A DNA stretch of 64,000 bases from positions 1-64,000 of the forward strand of contig JABRVW010000010.1 in assembly GCA_039961715.1 (NCBI GenBank), written 5' to 3'. Shown piece after piece: positions 25,231 through 33,453 of this stretch (positions are counted from its first letter, which is position 1; every line of letters starts with the position of its first letter). The position numbers and the translations under genes are program-made. The stretch comes from JACQPU01 sp039961715 (lineage in GTDB: Bacteria > Bacteroidota > Ignavibacteria > UBA10030). Under the pieces are notes generated by a model. It was not told the origin of the DNA. It saw only the letters and a list, made by a program, of their open reading frames with translations, and searched no databases.

Positions 25231-26331
25231 TTGAACGTTCGCGATCTCCTGCGGCTTTCATCCGTGCCGCGGTTGGGTCCACTGAAGATCCGCGCACTGG
25301 TGACGCATTTTGGCGATCCGGAAGCCGTGTTGCGTGCCGAGCCCCGTGACCTGATCAGGGTACCGGGCATTGACCGAAAACTGGCGAGTGCCATTGTTCG
25401 TCACGACGGGGAGAATTTTGCGGATGAACAACTCAGGGCTGTCAACCGGATCGGCGGATGCATCCTTCCTTACTGGGACGATTCCTATCCCTCCCTTCTC
25501 AAGAAGATCTACGACCCTCCTCCCCTCCTCTATGTCCTCGGCGGGTTTACCGAGATTGATCGCCATGCCATGGGCATTGTAGGCACCCGTACACCGAGCA
25601 GTTACGGCCAGCGCGTCACCGAGAATCTGACAAGGGAGCTCATGGAAGCAGGGATCACCGTCGTAAGTGGTCTCGCGAGAGGAATCGACACGATCGCTCA
25701 CGAAACCGCACTCAAGGCGGGAGGAAGGACGATTGCCGTCATTGGTTCGGGACTCGACGTCCCCTACCCTCCGGAAAACCGTCGTCTCCTCCAGCGCATC
25801 GCCCGGCAGGGGGTGGTGATGTCGGAGTTCCCTCTGGGCACCCAGCCGGAAGCGCCAAACTTTCCAAGGAGGAACAGGCTCATCAGCGGAATTTCCCTTG
25901 GCGTGATCGTCGTGGAGTCGGATGAAGATGGCGGGGCGATGATCACAGCATCGACGGCACTCGACCAGAACCGCGAGGTCTTTGCCGTTCCGGGAATGAT
26001 CACCGAAAGACGAAGCATCGGTCCGCATCTTTTGATTCAACAGGGCCGTGCGAAACTCGTGCACACGGTCAACGACGTGTTGGTGGAATTCCCGGCGCTT
26101 GCCGGATCTTCGCGCAGCCAGGAGAGGCAGGCAATGCCCCTGCCTGAGCTGACATTGTTCGAGAACACGGTACTGGAGAGCCTGAGCAACGAACCGGTAC
26201 ACATTGACGCCCTTTCGGAAAGGGCCTCACTCTCAACGTCGGATTGTCTGGTGACGCTGTTGTCCCTGGAATTCAAGGGACTTGTTCGTCAACTGCCGGG
26301 GAAATTTTTTGTGAAGGCTGAGGGATTCTGA
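25231..26331 (+). CDS. dprA: DNA-processing protein DprA
   Basis: Loads RecA on incoming single-stranded DNA in natural transformation. The 366-aa protein has an N-terminal helix-hairpin-helix/SAM-like region (SVPRLGPLKIRALV, VPGIDRKLA), the Rossmann core with IVGTRTPSSYGQ, SGLARGIDTIAHETAL, GSGLDVPYPPENR, FPRRNRLISGIS and REVFAVPG, then a C-terminal winged-helix domain (from about residue 300). The start is TTG, preceded by a GGGGGG ribosome site. It is downstream of the EutN-like gene in the same run. No com genes are seen. Confidence 0.95.
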   Translation: MNVRDLLRLSSVPRLGPLKIRALVTHFGDPEAVLRAEPRDLIRVPGIDRKLASAIVRHDGENFADEQLRAVNRIGGCILPYWDDSYPSLLKKIYDPPPLLYVLGGFTEIDRHAMGIVGTRTPSSYGQRVTENLTRELMEAGITVVSGLARGIDTIAHETALKAGGRTIAVIGSGLDVPYPPENRRLLQRIARQGVVMSEFPLGTQPEAPNFPRRNRLISGISLGVIVVESDEDGGAMITASTALDQNREVFAVPGMITERRSIGPHLLIQQGRAKLVHTVNDVLVEFPALAGSSRSQERQAMPLPELTLFENTVLESLSNEPVHIDALSERASLSTSDCLVTLLSLEFKGLVRQLPGKFFVKAEGF

Positions 26332-26333
26332 AG

Positions 26334-26534
26334 CTATGCCGGCTGGTAGCGCGGGCGCTGCTTCCTGAGACGGCGTGAGCGGCGGGAATTGTTCTTCGGC
26401 TTCCTGATCATCGATCGTACATCGTCGTCGCAATGGTGCATGAACGCGGCAAAACGGATGACGAGAGCCATTCCGAGAATGTACACAAGTACAGCAAGGA
26501 AGATTTTCAAAAAGACATCCATTTCACTGCTCAT
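26334..26534 (-). CDS. Small single-helix membrane protein, hypothetical
   Basis: 66 aa (62 aa if the second ATG at 26522 is used). One hydrophobic segment FLKIFLAVLVYILGMALVI is followed by a strongly basic tail (KNNSRRSRRLRKQRPRY). The start overlaps the stop of the upstream hypothetical gene by 11 bases, an arrangement typical of coupled genes. No family recognised and no good ribosome site, so this is tentative. Confidence 0.45.
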   Translation of the reverse strand: MSSEMDVFLKIFLAVLVYILGMALVIRFAAFMHHCDDDVRSMIRKPKNNSRRSRRLRKQRPRYQPA

Positions 26535-26940
26535 CGGAAAAAACCAGAGGTCGTCTGACGGCGGACTGCGGCTGATGAAATGCCGGTCCGAACTGGACGG
26601 GTTGACGGTCGTCCTGGGAGACTTCGCGGCCGGGAAGAGTGATGGAGCGGAGGCTCCCGCGGCTGTCAACGATCACGGAAATGAAGCACAAAGGATCTGT
26701 CAGAGAAACGGCGCGGAGGGAAATGAAATCCGCGTGAACGGTGGTCAGCTCAAAACGAGCCCGCGTGTTCAGAGTGTATTTGGGCGGGAGCGAGTATTCG
26801 TAGCCGCCTTTGCTCCGATCGTACACACCATTACCGCCTTTCTTCATGGTGGATCGGATGCGATGACGATAGGCATCTGCGGCGATCTCGTTCAGGTCTC
26901 GAACGATGAGCTGAACAGAGGAGGGCGATTTCCAATTCAT
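26524..26940 (-). CDS. Hypothetical protein, 138 aa
   Basis: Not recognised. It has no signal peptide or membrane segment. The order RDLNEIAADAYRHRIRS, a Gly-rich GGNGVYDRSKGGYEYSLP, then FELTTVHADFISLRAVS and ISVIVDSRGSLRSI reads like an alternating-strand domain. It vaguely recalls the globular part of pilin-like proteins in relatives, but lacks the prepilin helix. It is followed by an overlapping small membrane protein gene. Ribosome site is weak. Confidence 0.5.
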   Translation of the reverse strand: MNWKSPSSVQLIVRDLNEIAADAYRHRIRSTMKKGGNGVYDRSKGGYEYSLPPKYTLNTRARFELTTVHADFISLRAVSLTDPLCFISVIVDSRGSLRSITLPGREVSQDDRQPVQFGPAFHQPQSAVRRPLVFSDEQ

Positions 26941-27225
26941 GTCCTATAGCCTGGGAGGTGAGCTACAAGATAATGTTGTCAAAGGGCATCAAATCGGATG
27001 CCACATTCCGAGTATTCGCATTTTTTCAAATAGACGCAAGCCCTTTGGAAATTTTTACCTGACGACCAGGGGGGCGAGGAAAAGAATACCGGTGCCGGTG
27101 TGATTTCCGTCACGTCAGTGCCCCTCCCCAACGTGGAACCAGCCCCTTAAACCGTGCTCCCGGACGCCGTGTCAAACATGTGAAGAAACCATCATCGAGG
27201 ACAATCAGAAAACACGGAGTGAATC
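26941..27225. other. Intergenic region without recognised gene
   Basis: 285 bases between the divergent hypothetical gene (minus) and the Spy-like gene (plus). I see no convincing ORF, tRNA or strong hairpin. It must hold both promoters; the only clear element is the GGAG ribosome site just before 27226. Confidence 0.5.
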
Positions 27226-27714
27226 ATGAAAACGCTGGCAGTGGCAGTCTTTGTAACGGCGCTGGCAACACCTGCTCTGGCTCAACCGGGTTCGGGCCAG
27301 GGAATGCGGATGCGAGTAATAGACGAGCTGAATCTGACGGAGCAACAGCAAAAGGCCGTGAATGAAATCCATGACAAGGCAATGAGGGATGCAATTGCCC
27401 GCAGGGCACAAATCGCCAACATGAGACTTGACGTCCGAAAACTCTTCGCCGCCGACCAACCCGACCAGGCGGCCATTGAGCGGAAACTCGGAGAAATCTC
27501 CAGGCTCCAGGCCGAAGCAAAGACCCAACGCGTCAAGACCTGGTTCGCCATCAATACCCTGCTCACGCCGGAGCAACAGAAGATCTGGAAGACGAAGGTG
27601 GGAATGGGAAGGATGGATGGGATGGGACGCCCGGGTTTCAGGGGCAGAATGCACCGCGACGGCTTCAACCGAGGTTTCAACGGACCGGACCGTGCCCGCG
27701 GGAACTGGGATTAA
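27226..27714 (+). CDS. Spy/CpxP-like periplasmic protein
   Basis: 162-aa exported protein: signal peptide residues 1-19 (ending ALAQ), then a helical core with two LTxxQ-type motifs, LNLTEQQQKAVNEI and LLTPEQQKIW, as in the Spy/CpxP chaperone and stress-sensor family. Between them lies a charged coiled helix with DQAAIERKLGEI. The tail is rich in Gly, Met, Arg and Phe (GMGRMDGMGRPGF), unusual for Spy and possibly metal- or RNA-like binding. GGAG precedes the ATG. A second Spy-like gene lies at 62962-63429. Confidence 0.85.
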   Translation: MKTLAVAVFVTALATPALAQPGSGQGMRMRVIDELNLTEQQQKAVNEIHDKAMRDAIARRAQIANMRLDVRKLFAADQPDQAAIERKLGEISRLQAEAKTQRVKTWFAINTLLTPEQQKIWKTKVGMGRMDGMGRPGFRGRMHRDGFNRGFNGPDRARGNWD

Positions 27715-27730
27715 GCATCTTCAACCACCG

Positions 27731-27758
27731 GCCTGCCTGCGGACGTCTGCAGGCAGGC
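27731..27758. repeat. Perfect 10-bp hairpin in a convergent gap
   Basis: GCCTGCCTGC (27731-27740) and GCAGGCAGGC (27749-27758) with an 8-base loop, between the convergent Spy-like gene and the 168-aa gene. No T-run follows on either strand, so it may be a REP-like element or a weak bidirectional terminator. Confidence 0.6.
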
Positions 27759-27794
27759 GGCGGGCTTCCGAAAAACTCCAAACCACCGCGGCTC

Positions 27795-28301
27795 CTACCG
27801 ACTGCGTCTGCCACTCGCATCGACCAGACACGTGAAGATCCCGAAGGCAAGAACCCAGGGCAATTCGGGCAAGTGGCCTGCCCGTTCGGTTAATGCGATG
27901 GAAAGGCTGGTTCTCAATCCGATCGTCCTCTTCACGTGCATCAAGAGGAAATTCATGTCCGTTGTTATCTCGTAATCGGTCCTGCGCCAGCCGCCGCGTT
28001 TCAGGCGAAGGACGCGCGCCATGGTGCAACGGATGCGGATCTCTCCCGACATGTTCCACGGAATCTCCGCCACGATCTTTCCGGTCACGTCTCGTACAAA
28101 CACCCTGGGCTTCCAGAATCCCTTCCGTTCCAATGTCCATGTCCCCTCAAGCGTCTCCGCCACCGCGCGCCGTTTGAAAACATCCGTGAAGCGGAATGAT
28201 CCGAGAACGGCATTCGCTGCGCGCAGATCGAACTCCTGCTTCCAGACGGTTCTCTGGATGCATTCCAGCGACGTGCCGGCGAAGGAGGCAATCCCTGTCA
28301 T
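27795..28301 (-). CDS. Hypothetical protein of the SPFH/RHH operon, 168 aa
   Basis: Not recognised. Residues about 30-140 form a strand-rich pattern (LGSFRFTDVFKRRAVAE, LEGTWTLERKGFWKPRVFV, VRDVTGKIVAEIPW), loosely like tubby/LURP-type barrels; this is a weak guess. LPELPWVLAFGIFTCLV near the C-terminus is a possible membrane helix. ATG overlaps the RHH gene stop in an ATGA, so it is the third gene of the SPFH-RHH operon. Confidence 0.7.
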   Translation of the reverse strand: MTGIASFAGTSLECIQRTVWKQEFDLRAANAVLGSFRFTDVFKRRAVAETLEGTWTLERKGFWKPRVFVRDVTGKIVAEIPWNMSGEIRIRCTMARVLRLKRGGWRRTDYEITTDMNFLLMHVKRTIGLRTSLSIALTERAGHLPELPWVLAFGIFTCLVDASGRRSR

Positions 28302-28477
28302 GAGGATTTCCGCGTTTTCTGTCCGGGAGAATCCAGCCTGCCCGATTTCTTGAGCATTTCCTTGAGGAGAAACTCGATTTGCGCGTTGATGCTCCTCAGA
28401 TCATCCGAAGCCCATTTTTCCAGGGCCGCATAGATCTCCTCATCAATCCTGAGAAGGAATTTCTTCTTTCCGGTCAT
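28298..28477 (-). CDS. Ribbon-helix-helix (Arc/MetJ-like) DNA-binding protein, 59 aa
   Basis: A gene too short for usual ORF cut-offs. The product starts MTGKKKFLLRIDEEIYAALE, a basic N-terminal beta-strand followed by an amphipathic helix, a SDDLRSINAQIEFLLKEML second helix, and a basic tail ending TRKSS, exactly the Arc-type ribbon-helix-helix layout. Its ATG overlaps the SPFH stop (ATGA) and its TGA overlaps the next gene's ATG (ATGA). It most likely represses its own operon through the repeats at 29367-29400; an Arc-like or antitoxin-like role is inference. Confidence 0.85.
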   Translation of the reverse strand: MTGKKKFLLRIDEEIYAALEKWASDDLRSINAQIEFLLKEMLKKSGRLDSPGQKTRKSS

Positions 28478-29349
28478 TGATACAAGGTCCCGGTGTTGAT
28501 CACCGGTTGCGCTTCGCTCTCGGATACAAGGGCGACCATCAGATTGTTCACCATGGTCGCCTTCTTCTCCTCGTCCAGCTCGACGATGTTGTGTTCACTC
28601 AGGAGTCGGAGCGCATCATCCACCATTCCCACGGCGCCCTCGACGATCTTGCGACGGGCAGCGATGATCGCCTGTGCCTGCTGACGACGCAGCATCGCCT
28701 GCGCGATCTCGGGAGCATAGGCAAGGTGGCTGATGCGCGATTCCGTGACCTCAACACCGGCAACCTGGAGACGCGTTTGAAGCTCCTTCTGAAGGTGCTC
28801 GGCGATCTCCTGGGGATTTCCCCGGAGGGACGACCGCTCCTCTTCCTGAGAATCGTAGGGATACTCGGAAGCAAGCCCGCGGATGGCAGTCTCACTTTGG
28901 ATCGCCACGAATTGCTCAAAATCTTCGACATCAAAAAGCGCGTGAGCTGTATCGATCACGCGCCAGACCACAACAGCAGCAATCTCGATTGGATTGCCAT
29001 GGTTGTCGTTGACCTTGATTTTGTCGCTGTTGAAGTTCCGAATGCGCAACGAGATATGCCTCTTGACCATGAAGGGATTTGCCCACCAAAAGCCCGAATC
29101 CCGCACTGAACCTGCATACCGGCCAAACAGAACCAGCACGCGGGCTTCGTTGGGCTGAACAATGAAGAACCCGATCATGTGCAGAATTGTCCAGACAAAA
29201 AGCGGGACCTCCGCCCAAAGCCCTTCAGGCGCCCTATTCACGACCATCCAATGGATCAGAAACGCGTTTGCGAACAGCAGAATCACCAGAATGCCAAGGG
29301 AAACGAATCCGTTGACTTTCCGACCCGGTTTTTCCGCAATGGTTTGCAT
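28474..29349 (-). CDS. SPFH/stomatin-like membrane protein
   Basis: 291-aa protein with two N-terminal hydrophobic segments (about 14-34 and 45-64), then an SPFH (band 7) domain: FFIVQPNEARVLVLFGRYAG, KIKVNDNHGNPIEIAAVVVWRV, then helical stretches with QAMLRRQQAQAIIAARRKIV typical of stomatin/flotillin oligomers. The family organises membrane microdomains and binds proteases or kinases. ATG at 29349 follows AGGAGGG by eight bases. First gene of a three-gene overlapping operon with its own promoter. Confidence 0.93.
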   Translation of the reverse strand: MQTIAEKPGRKVNGFVSLGILVILLFANAFLIHWMVVNRAPEGLWAEVPLFVWTILHMIGFFIVQPNEARVLVLFGRYAGSVRDSGFWWANPFMVKRHISLRIRNFNSDKIKVNDNHGNPIEIAAVVVWRVIDTAHALFDVEDFEQFVAIQSETAIRGLASEYPYDSQEEERSSLRGNPQEIAEHLQKELQTRLQVAGVEVTESRISHLAYAPEIAQAMLRRQQAQAIIAARRKIVEGAVGMVDDALRLLSEHNIVELDEEKKATMVNNLMVALVSESEAQPVINTGTLYQ

Positions 29350-29366
29350 CGGTGAACCCTCCTGAG

Positions 29367-29407
29367 TATGATATCCTTATGATATCAAAACTATATCATA
29401 GTGTCAA
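29367..29407 (-). promoter_or_regulatory. Promoter with overlapping repeated operator for the SPFH-RHH operon
   Basis: Minus-strand TTGACA (29407-29402), 17 bases, TATCAT (29384-29379). TATGATATC occurs twice on the plus strand, at 29367-29375 and 29378-29386 (11-bp period, one helical turn), and the inverted ATATCATA lies at 29393-29400, so half-sites cover the -10 and spacer. This is the arrangement expected for a ribbon-helix-helix repressor. Confidence 0.75.
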
Positions 29408-29473
29408 GTACTTTTTTCGGGGAGCAGATGGTCGGGAACTAGCCTGGAATGCGGCTGGACGGGAGGGTGTGAT

Positions 29474-30142
29474 CTACACCGTGCGCGTGATCCAATCGGC
29501 GACGGTACCCGCCAGGCCCTCGAATACCTCGTCCGCCGTCCTGCCTGATCGTTTCAAGGCACTGAAGGAATGGTCACCGCCCTCAACAATGTGCAATTCA
29601 GCTCCGGGGAGAGCGGCACAGATGGGACGAAGAAGGTCCAGATCGGCAAGCTTGTCCCGGGTACCCTGGAGGAAGAGCATGGGGAGCTTTACATCGGAGA
29701 GATGCTTTGCCCGGGCGGTGCCCGGCTTCCCGGGGGGATGGAGTGGAAACCCAAAGAAGACGATGCCGCGAACACCCGCCATCGTGCCCGATGCCGCCGC
29801 GAGAGAAGTCATCCTCCCCCCCATCGACTTGCCGCCGGCGAACAGAGGAACCGAACCGCCAAGTCGCTTCGCTTCTTCAACCGCCGATCTCACCGTACTC
29901 AACAAAACAGGCTGCGGATCGGGACGGCGGAAGCGCTTCTCCATATACGGAAACTGGTAGCGGAACGTCGCAATCCCGCGCGAGGCGAGCCGCTGCGCCA
30001 TCTCTTCCATGAACGCATGTTGCATCCCCGCCCCCGCACCATGACCAAAGACGAGAAGGGCTTTGGCGTCGGGTGGACAAAGAAAGAGTGCCCTTACCTT
30101 GTCCCTGCCCGTAGCAAGCGTCAGTAACCGGGACCCATTCAC
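29474..30142 (-). CDS. Alpha/beta hydrolase of the KANL3/Tex30 type
   Basis: 222-aa cytoplasmic hydrolase. LLVFGHGAGAGMQHAFM holds the oxyanion region, FAGGKSMGGRMTSLAA the nucleophile elbow (GKSMGG, Ser), FLQGTRDKLADLDLL the acid, and EGGDHSFSALKRSG the catalytic His. Order and spacing match the KANL3/Tex30 alpha/beta-hydrolase family; substrate unknown. It starts seven bases after the DUF72 stop and so is cotranscribed with it. Confidence 0.9.
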   Translation of the reverse strand: MNGSRLLTLATGRDKVRALFLCPPDAKALLVFGHGAGAGMQHAFMEEMAQRLASRGIATFRYQFPYMEKRFRRPDPQPVLLSTVRSAVEEAKRLGGSVPLFAGGKSMGGRMTSLAAASGTMAGVRGIVFFGFPLHPPGKPGTARAKHLSDVKLPMLFLQGTRDKLADLDLLRPICAALPGAELHIVEGGDHSFSALKRSGRTADEVFEGLAGTVADWITRTV

Positions 30143-30149
30143 GGAATTG

Positions 30150-30974
30150 TTATTTCTTTTTCACGGATGGCCTCTTCCGCTTGCTCTGTGACACCTGTGC
30201 GTCCGCCTTCCCTCCCCTTGTCGCCTTTCTTCTCCCGGCTGTCGCTGGGCCCTGGGGGTCAGGCGGCAGAGGCTTCCCTTCGGCGATCGCCAGAAACTTC
30301 AAAGCCATGGAAGCCCCCACCCCACGGTCCTCGTGCTTGAAAAAGACGAACGCGGGATCCCAACCCTGTTCATCGATCCTTTTCACCCACGACGCCAGAT
30401 CTGCCGGTGTATAATCCGGCCGTCGCAGCCTCAGGTATCCCCACCGCGCCGTGCCTACAAAGGGCACTTTCAACTCCTCGTCCGTATCCGCCACGCACAG
30501 CGCACAATTTTTCCCGCGGAGAATCTCAAAGACTTCGTCATCAAACCAGGATTCGTGACGGAATTCAAGCGCGCAACGCACGTCGTCCGGAAGACCCGCA
30601 AGGAATTCTCTCAATCTCCCCGCGTCCTTTTTGAGCTGAGGCGGACATTGAAACAGAACGACGCCAAGCTTCGGGCCGAGCACGCGAATCGTTTTCAACA
30701 AATATTCTGTCTCATCCTGCGTGTTCCTCAGACGCTTGATATGCGTGATCTTCTGGGATGCCTTGATGGAAAAGCGGAAATGATCCGGTACGGAGGCCGA
30801 CCAACCCTCGATCATCGAGGAATTCGGAAAACGGTAAAACGTGTTGTTGATTTCAACCGACGGAAGGCGCTCACCGTAATAACGGAGAAATTCCGTGTTG
30901 GAGAGGTCTTCGGGGTAGAACCACCCCTTCCATTCGGGGTAGCTGTATCCACTTGTGCCGGCAAGGAGTTTCAT
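30150..30974 (-). CDS. DUF72 domain-containing protein
   Basis: 274-aa TIM-barrel-like DUF72 protein: GTSGYSYPEWKGWFYP at the start, VEINNTFYRFP, FRFSIKASQKITH, VLFQCPPQLKKD, ALEFRHESWF and CALCVADTDE are family hallmarks. The end is a Lys/Arg-rich low-complexity tail (GRRKATRGGKADAQ, KRKRPSVKKK) not typical of DUF72, suggesting nucleic acid contact. Start at 30974 is chosen because the domain begins there; 19 extra in-frame residues upstream are not family-like. It is divergent from ligD with a 114-base gap. Confidence 0.92.
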   Translation of the reverse strand: MKLLAGTSGYSYPEWKGWFYPEDLSNTEFLRYYGERLPSVEINNTFYRFPNSSMIEGWSASVPDHFRFSIKASQKITHIKRLRNTQDETEYLLKTIRVLGPKLGVVLFQCPPQLKKDAGRLREFLAGLPDDVRCALEFRHESWFDDEVFEILRGKNCALCVADTDEELKVPFVGTARWGYLRLRRPDYTPADLASWVKRIDEQGWDPAFVFFKHEDRGVGASMALKFLAIAEGKPLPPDPQGPATAGRRKATRGGKADAQVSQSKRKRPSVKKK

Positions 30975-31052
30975 GGGCTGGAAAATAGCAGGCGATTGGA
31001 AGAATATCAAACAGAGGCTTCCCGCCTGCATGATCCGACGGGGCAGTCGGAC

Positions 31053-31081
31053 TTTACTCTTCCCGCATTCCCCCGTATTTT
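31053..31081 (+). promoter_or_regulatory. Candidate ligD promoter
   Basis: TTTACT (31053-31058), 17 bases, TATTTT (31076-31081) preceded by CG. The ligD ATG is at 31089, seven bases beyond the -10, and has no Shine-Dalgarno, so the message would be leaderless or nearly so. Confidence 0.4.
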
Positions 31082-31088
31082 ATCGTCC

Positions 31089-33395
31089 ATGGCCCGGACT
31101 TCCCAATACGTCAAGGTCGGCAAACGCACGCTTGAGCTTTCAAACCTGAAGAAGGTTCTTTGGCCTGAGGACGGCATACTGAAGGCCGAGCTCGTCCATT
31201 ACTACCTCACGCTTGCCCCCACGATCCTCTCCCACATCAAGGGTCGTCCGCTTTCCGTTGTTCGCTTTCCCAACGGAATCGGCGACGAATCGTTCTTTCA
31301 GAAGAACCGCCCCGACTGGGCGCCGGAATGGATGGACCACATCGAACTGGGAGACGATCGGAAGAAGGATTACATGATCGCCACCGAGGACGCCTCGCTG
31401 GTATTCCTCGCAAACCTCGCCTGCATTGAGCTCCACCAGATGCACTGCCGCGCACCCGAGTTTGACAAGCCCGATTACTTCGTCGTCGATCTGGATCCTC
31501 CTGAAGGCATGCGCTTTGACACGATCAAAGAGATCGCTTTCGATTTCCGGGAGCACCTCGAACAGTACGGATATCACACGTTTGTGAAGACCACCGGGAA
31601 GAAGGGTCTTCACATCGTCGCTCCTCTCGAGCCCAAGTGGAACTTTGACGAGGTGTTTGAAGCCGCGAAGGCGATAGCCCAGCCCTTTGTGGAGAAGAAC
31701 AAATCAAGGACAACGCTTCATATCAAAAAAGAATACCGGAAGGGAAAGCTCCTCGTGGATATCTACCGCAACCGGCCGCACCAGACGATCATCTCCGCGT
31801 ATAGCGTCCGCGGAAGCGCAGGTGCGCCGGTTTCCACGCCCCTTTCCTGGGAGCGCCTGGAAAGCCTTGGCTCACCCGCCGAACTGAATCTCGAAACCGT
31901 TCCTGATTTGGTCCTGAACGGGGGCGACCCCTGGGAGGGCATTGCCGCCTACGCCGTCCAGCTTCATACGCGCCGCAAGCAACCAAGGATCAAGCCGCAA
32001 ACGCGTGAGGCGGCCGAGCAATCTCTCAAGACGTACGACAAAAAGCGGGAGTTCAAAAGGACTCCCGAGCCCGGCCCCACGGTCAAAGCGGGCCGCGGGA
32101 ACGCCTTCGTCATTCACAGGCATCATGCTTCGCGTTTGCACTACGATCTCCGTCTCGAAAAAGACGGAACACTCAAGTCGTGGGCTGTCCCCAAGGGCCT
32201 CCCCCAGCGCCCCGGCATCAAGCGCCTTGCCGTGGAAGTTGAGGATCATCCGCTGAGCTACCTCACCTTCGAGGGGAAGATCCCCAAGGGTCAATATGGC
32301 GGAGGCGACGTCTGGGTGTACGCGCTTGGAAGATATCAGATCACAAAAGAGAAGAAGAACGGATTCTATTTCCGCCTGCAAAGCAAGGAGCTCAATGGCG
32401 AGTACCGGGTGTACAACACCGGCGGAAAGAACTGGCTGTGCGAACGCGTCGATGTTCCCCAGGTCGATTTCCTGCGTCAGCGGGTGGAGTTCATGCTCTC
32501 GGAAAGCCGTGAGAGGCCTCCCGTGTCGGATGAGTACCTTTACGAGATCAAATGGGACGGCATCCGCGCCATGATCTCGCTTGACGAAGGAGAAATGAGG
32601 ATCCTGAGCAGAAACGGAAAGGACATCACTGCAAGCTTCCCCGAGCTTCTCAAGGCCGAGGAATCCTTCCGCGCCACAAACGGCCTGTTCGATGCCGAAA
32701 TTGTCTGTCTGGATGGAAACGGGAAACCGGTCTTCAAGCACGTCATTCACCGCATGCAGCAGACCTCAGGGCACTCAATCGAACGTGCACGTGCAAAGTA
32801 TCCTGCAATTTGTTATATTTTTGATTGCCTGTACCTCGACGGCCGTCCGCTCCTGAATGAGCCGCTTGAGCGTCGCAGAGCCTGGCTGACAGACGCCGTC
32901 AAACCTGGAACGGCGTACCGGGTCAGCGAGGCCGTGGAAGAAGGCGAGGAGCTGTTCAGGGCGGCTGGAACGATGGGGCTGGAGGGCATCATGGCAAAGG
33001 TACGGACGAGCCCCTATCAGCCCGGCAAACGGAGCCCCTTCTGGCTGAAGATCAAAACCCGCCACACGGCGGACTGTGTGATCGTCGGGTACACGCGAGG
33101 GAAGGGAAACCGGGAGCAGGCCTTCGGCGCCATCCATGTCGCCTTCAAAGAGGGAAAGGAACTGAAGTACGTTGGAAAGGTCGGATCGGGATTCGACGAC
33201 AAAACCCTGAAATCATTGCTCGCCGAGCTGAAGAAGTTAAGAGAAATCAAACGGCCTGTCAGGGAAAAGCCGCTGGATGACGCCCTGACGACCTGGGTTG
33301 AGCCGGTCATGATGTGCGAGGTACAGTATGCCTCGTTTACCAAAGACGGCATGATGCGCGAACCCGTGTTTCTGAGACTAAGGCCGGATCTCTGA
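31089..33395 (+). CDS. ligD: Multifunctional NHEJ DNA ligase LigD (POL-PE-LIG)
   Basis: 768-aa repair enzyme. Residues about 5-290 are the primase/polymerase domain (LSNLKKVLWPEDG; catalytic Asp134 and Asp136 in VDLDPPEG). Residues about 330-470 are the 3'-phosphoesterase domain (His343, His345 and His346 in VIHRHHASRLHYDLRLEKDG). From about 480 comes the ATP-dependent ligase with Lys488 in YEIKWDG and its OB-fold (ADCVIVGYTRGKG). The order POL-PE-LIG is as in mycobacteria, unlike Pseudomonas (LIG first). Start at 31089 is supported by domain boundaries; in-frame sequence further upstream overlaps the divergent DUF72 gene. ku follows after 58 bases. Confidence 0.96.
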   Translation: MARTSQYVKVGKRTLELSNLKKVLWPEDGILKAELVHYYLTLAPTILSHIKGRPLSVVRFPNGIGDESFFQKNRPDWAPEWMDHIELGDDRKKDYMIATEDASLVFLANLACIELHQMHCRAPEFDKPDYFVVDLDPPEGMRFDTIKEIAFDFREHLEQYGYHTFVKTTGKKGLHIVAPLEPKWNFDEVFEAAKAIAQPFVEKNKSRTTLHIKKEYRKGKLLVDIYRNRPHQTIISAYSVRGSAGAPVSTPLSWERLESLGSPAELNLETVPDLVLNGGDPWEGIAAYAVQLHTRRKQPRIKPQTREAAEQSLKTYDKKREFKRTPEPGPTVKAGRGNAFVIHRHHASRLHYDLRLEKDGTLKSWAVPKGLPQRPGIKRLAVEVEDHPLSYLTFEGKIPKGQYGGGDVWVYALGRYQITKEKKNGFYFRLQSKELNGEYRVYNTGGKNWLCERVDVPQVDFLRQRVEFMLSESRERPPVSDEYLYEIKWDGIRAMISLDEGEMRILSRNGKDITASFPELLKAEESFRATNGLFDAEIVCLDGNGKPVFKHVIHRMQQTSGHSIERARAKYPAICYIFDCLYLDGRPLLNEPLERRRAWLTDAVKPGTAYRVSEAVEEGEELFRAAGTMGLEGIMAKVRTSPYQPGKRSPFWLKIKTRHTADCVIVGYTRGKGNREQAFGAIHVAFKEGKELKYVGKVGSGFDDKTLKSLLAELKKLREIKRPVREKPLDDALTTWVEPVMMCEVQYASFTKDGMMREPVFLRLRPDL

Positions 33396-33453
33396 ACGTT
33401 CGCATGATGAGAGATATTCGAAGTCTCGCCAATATCGCCATAAGGAGGCATCC

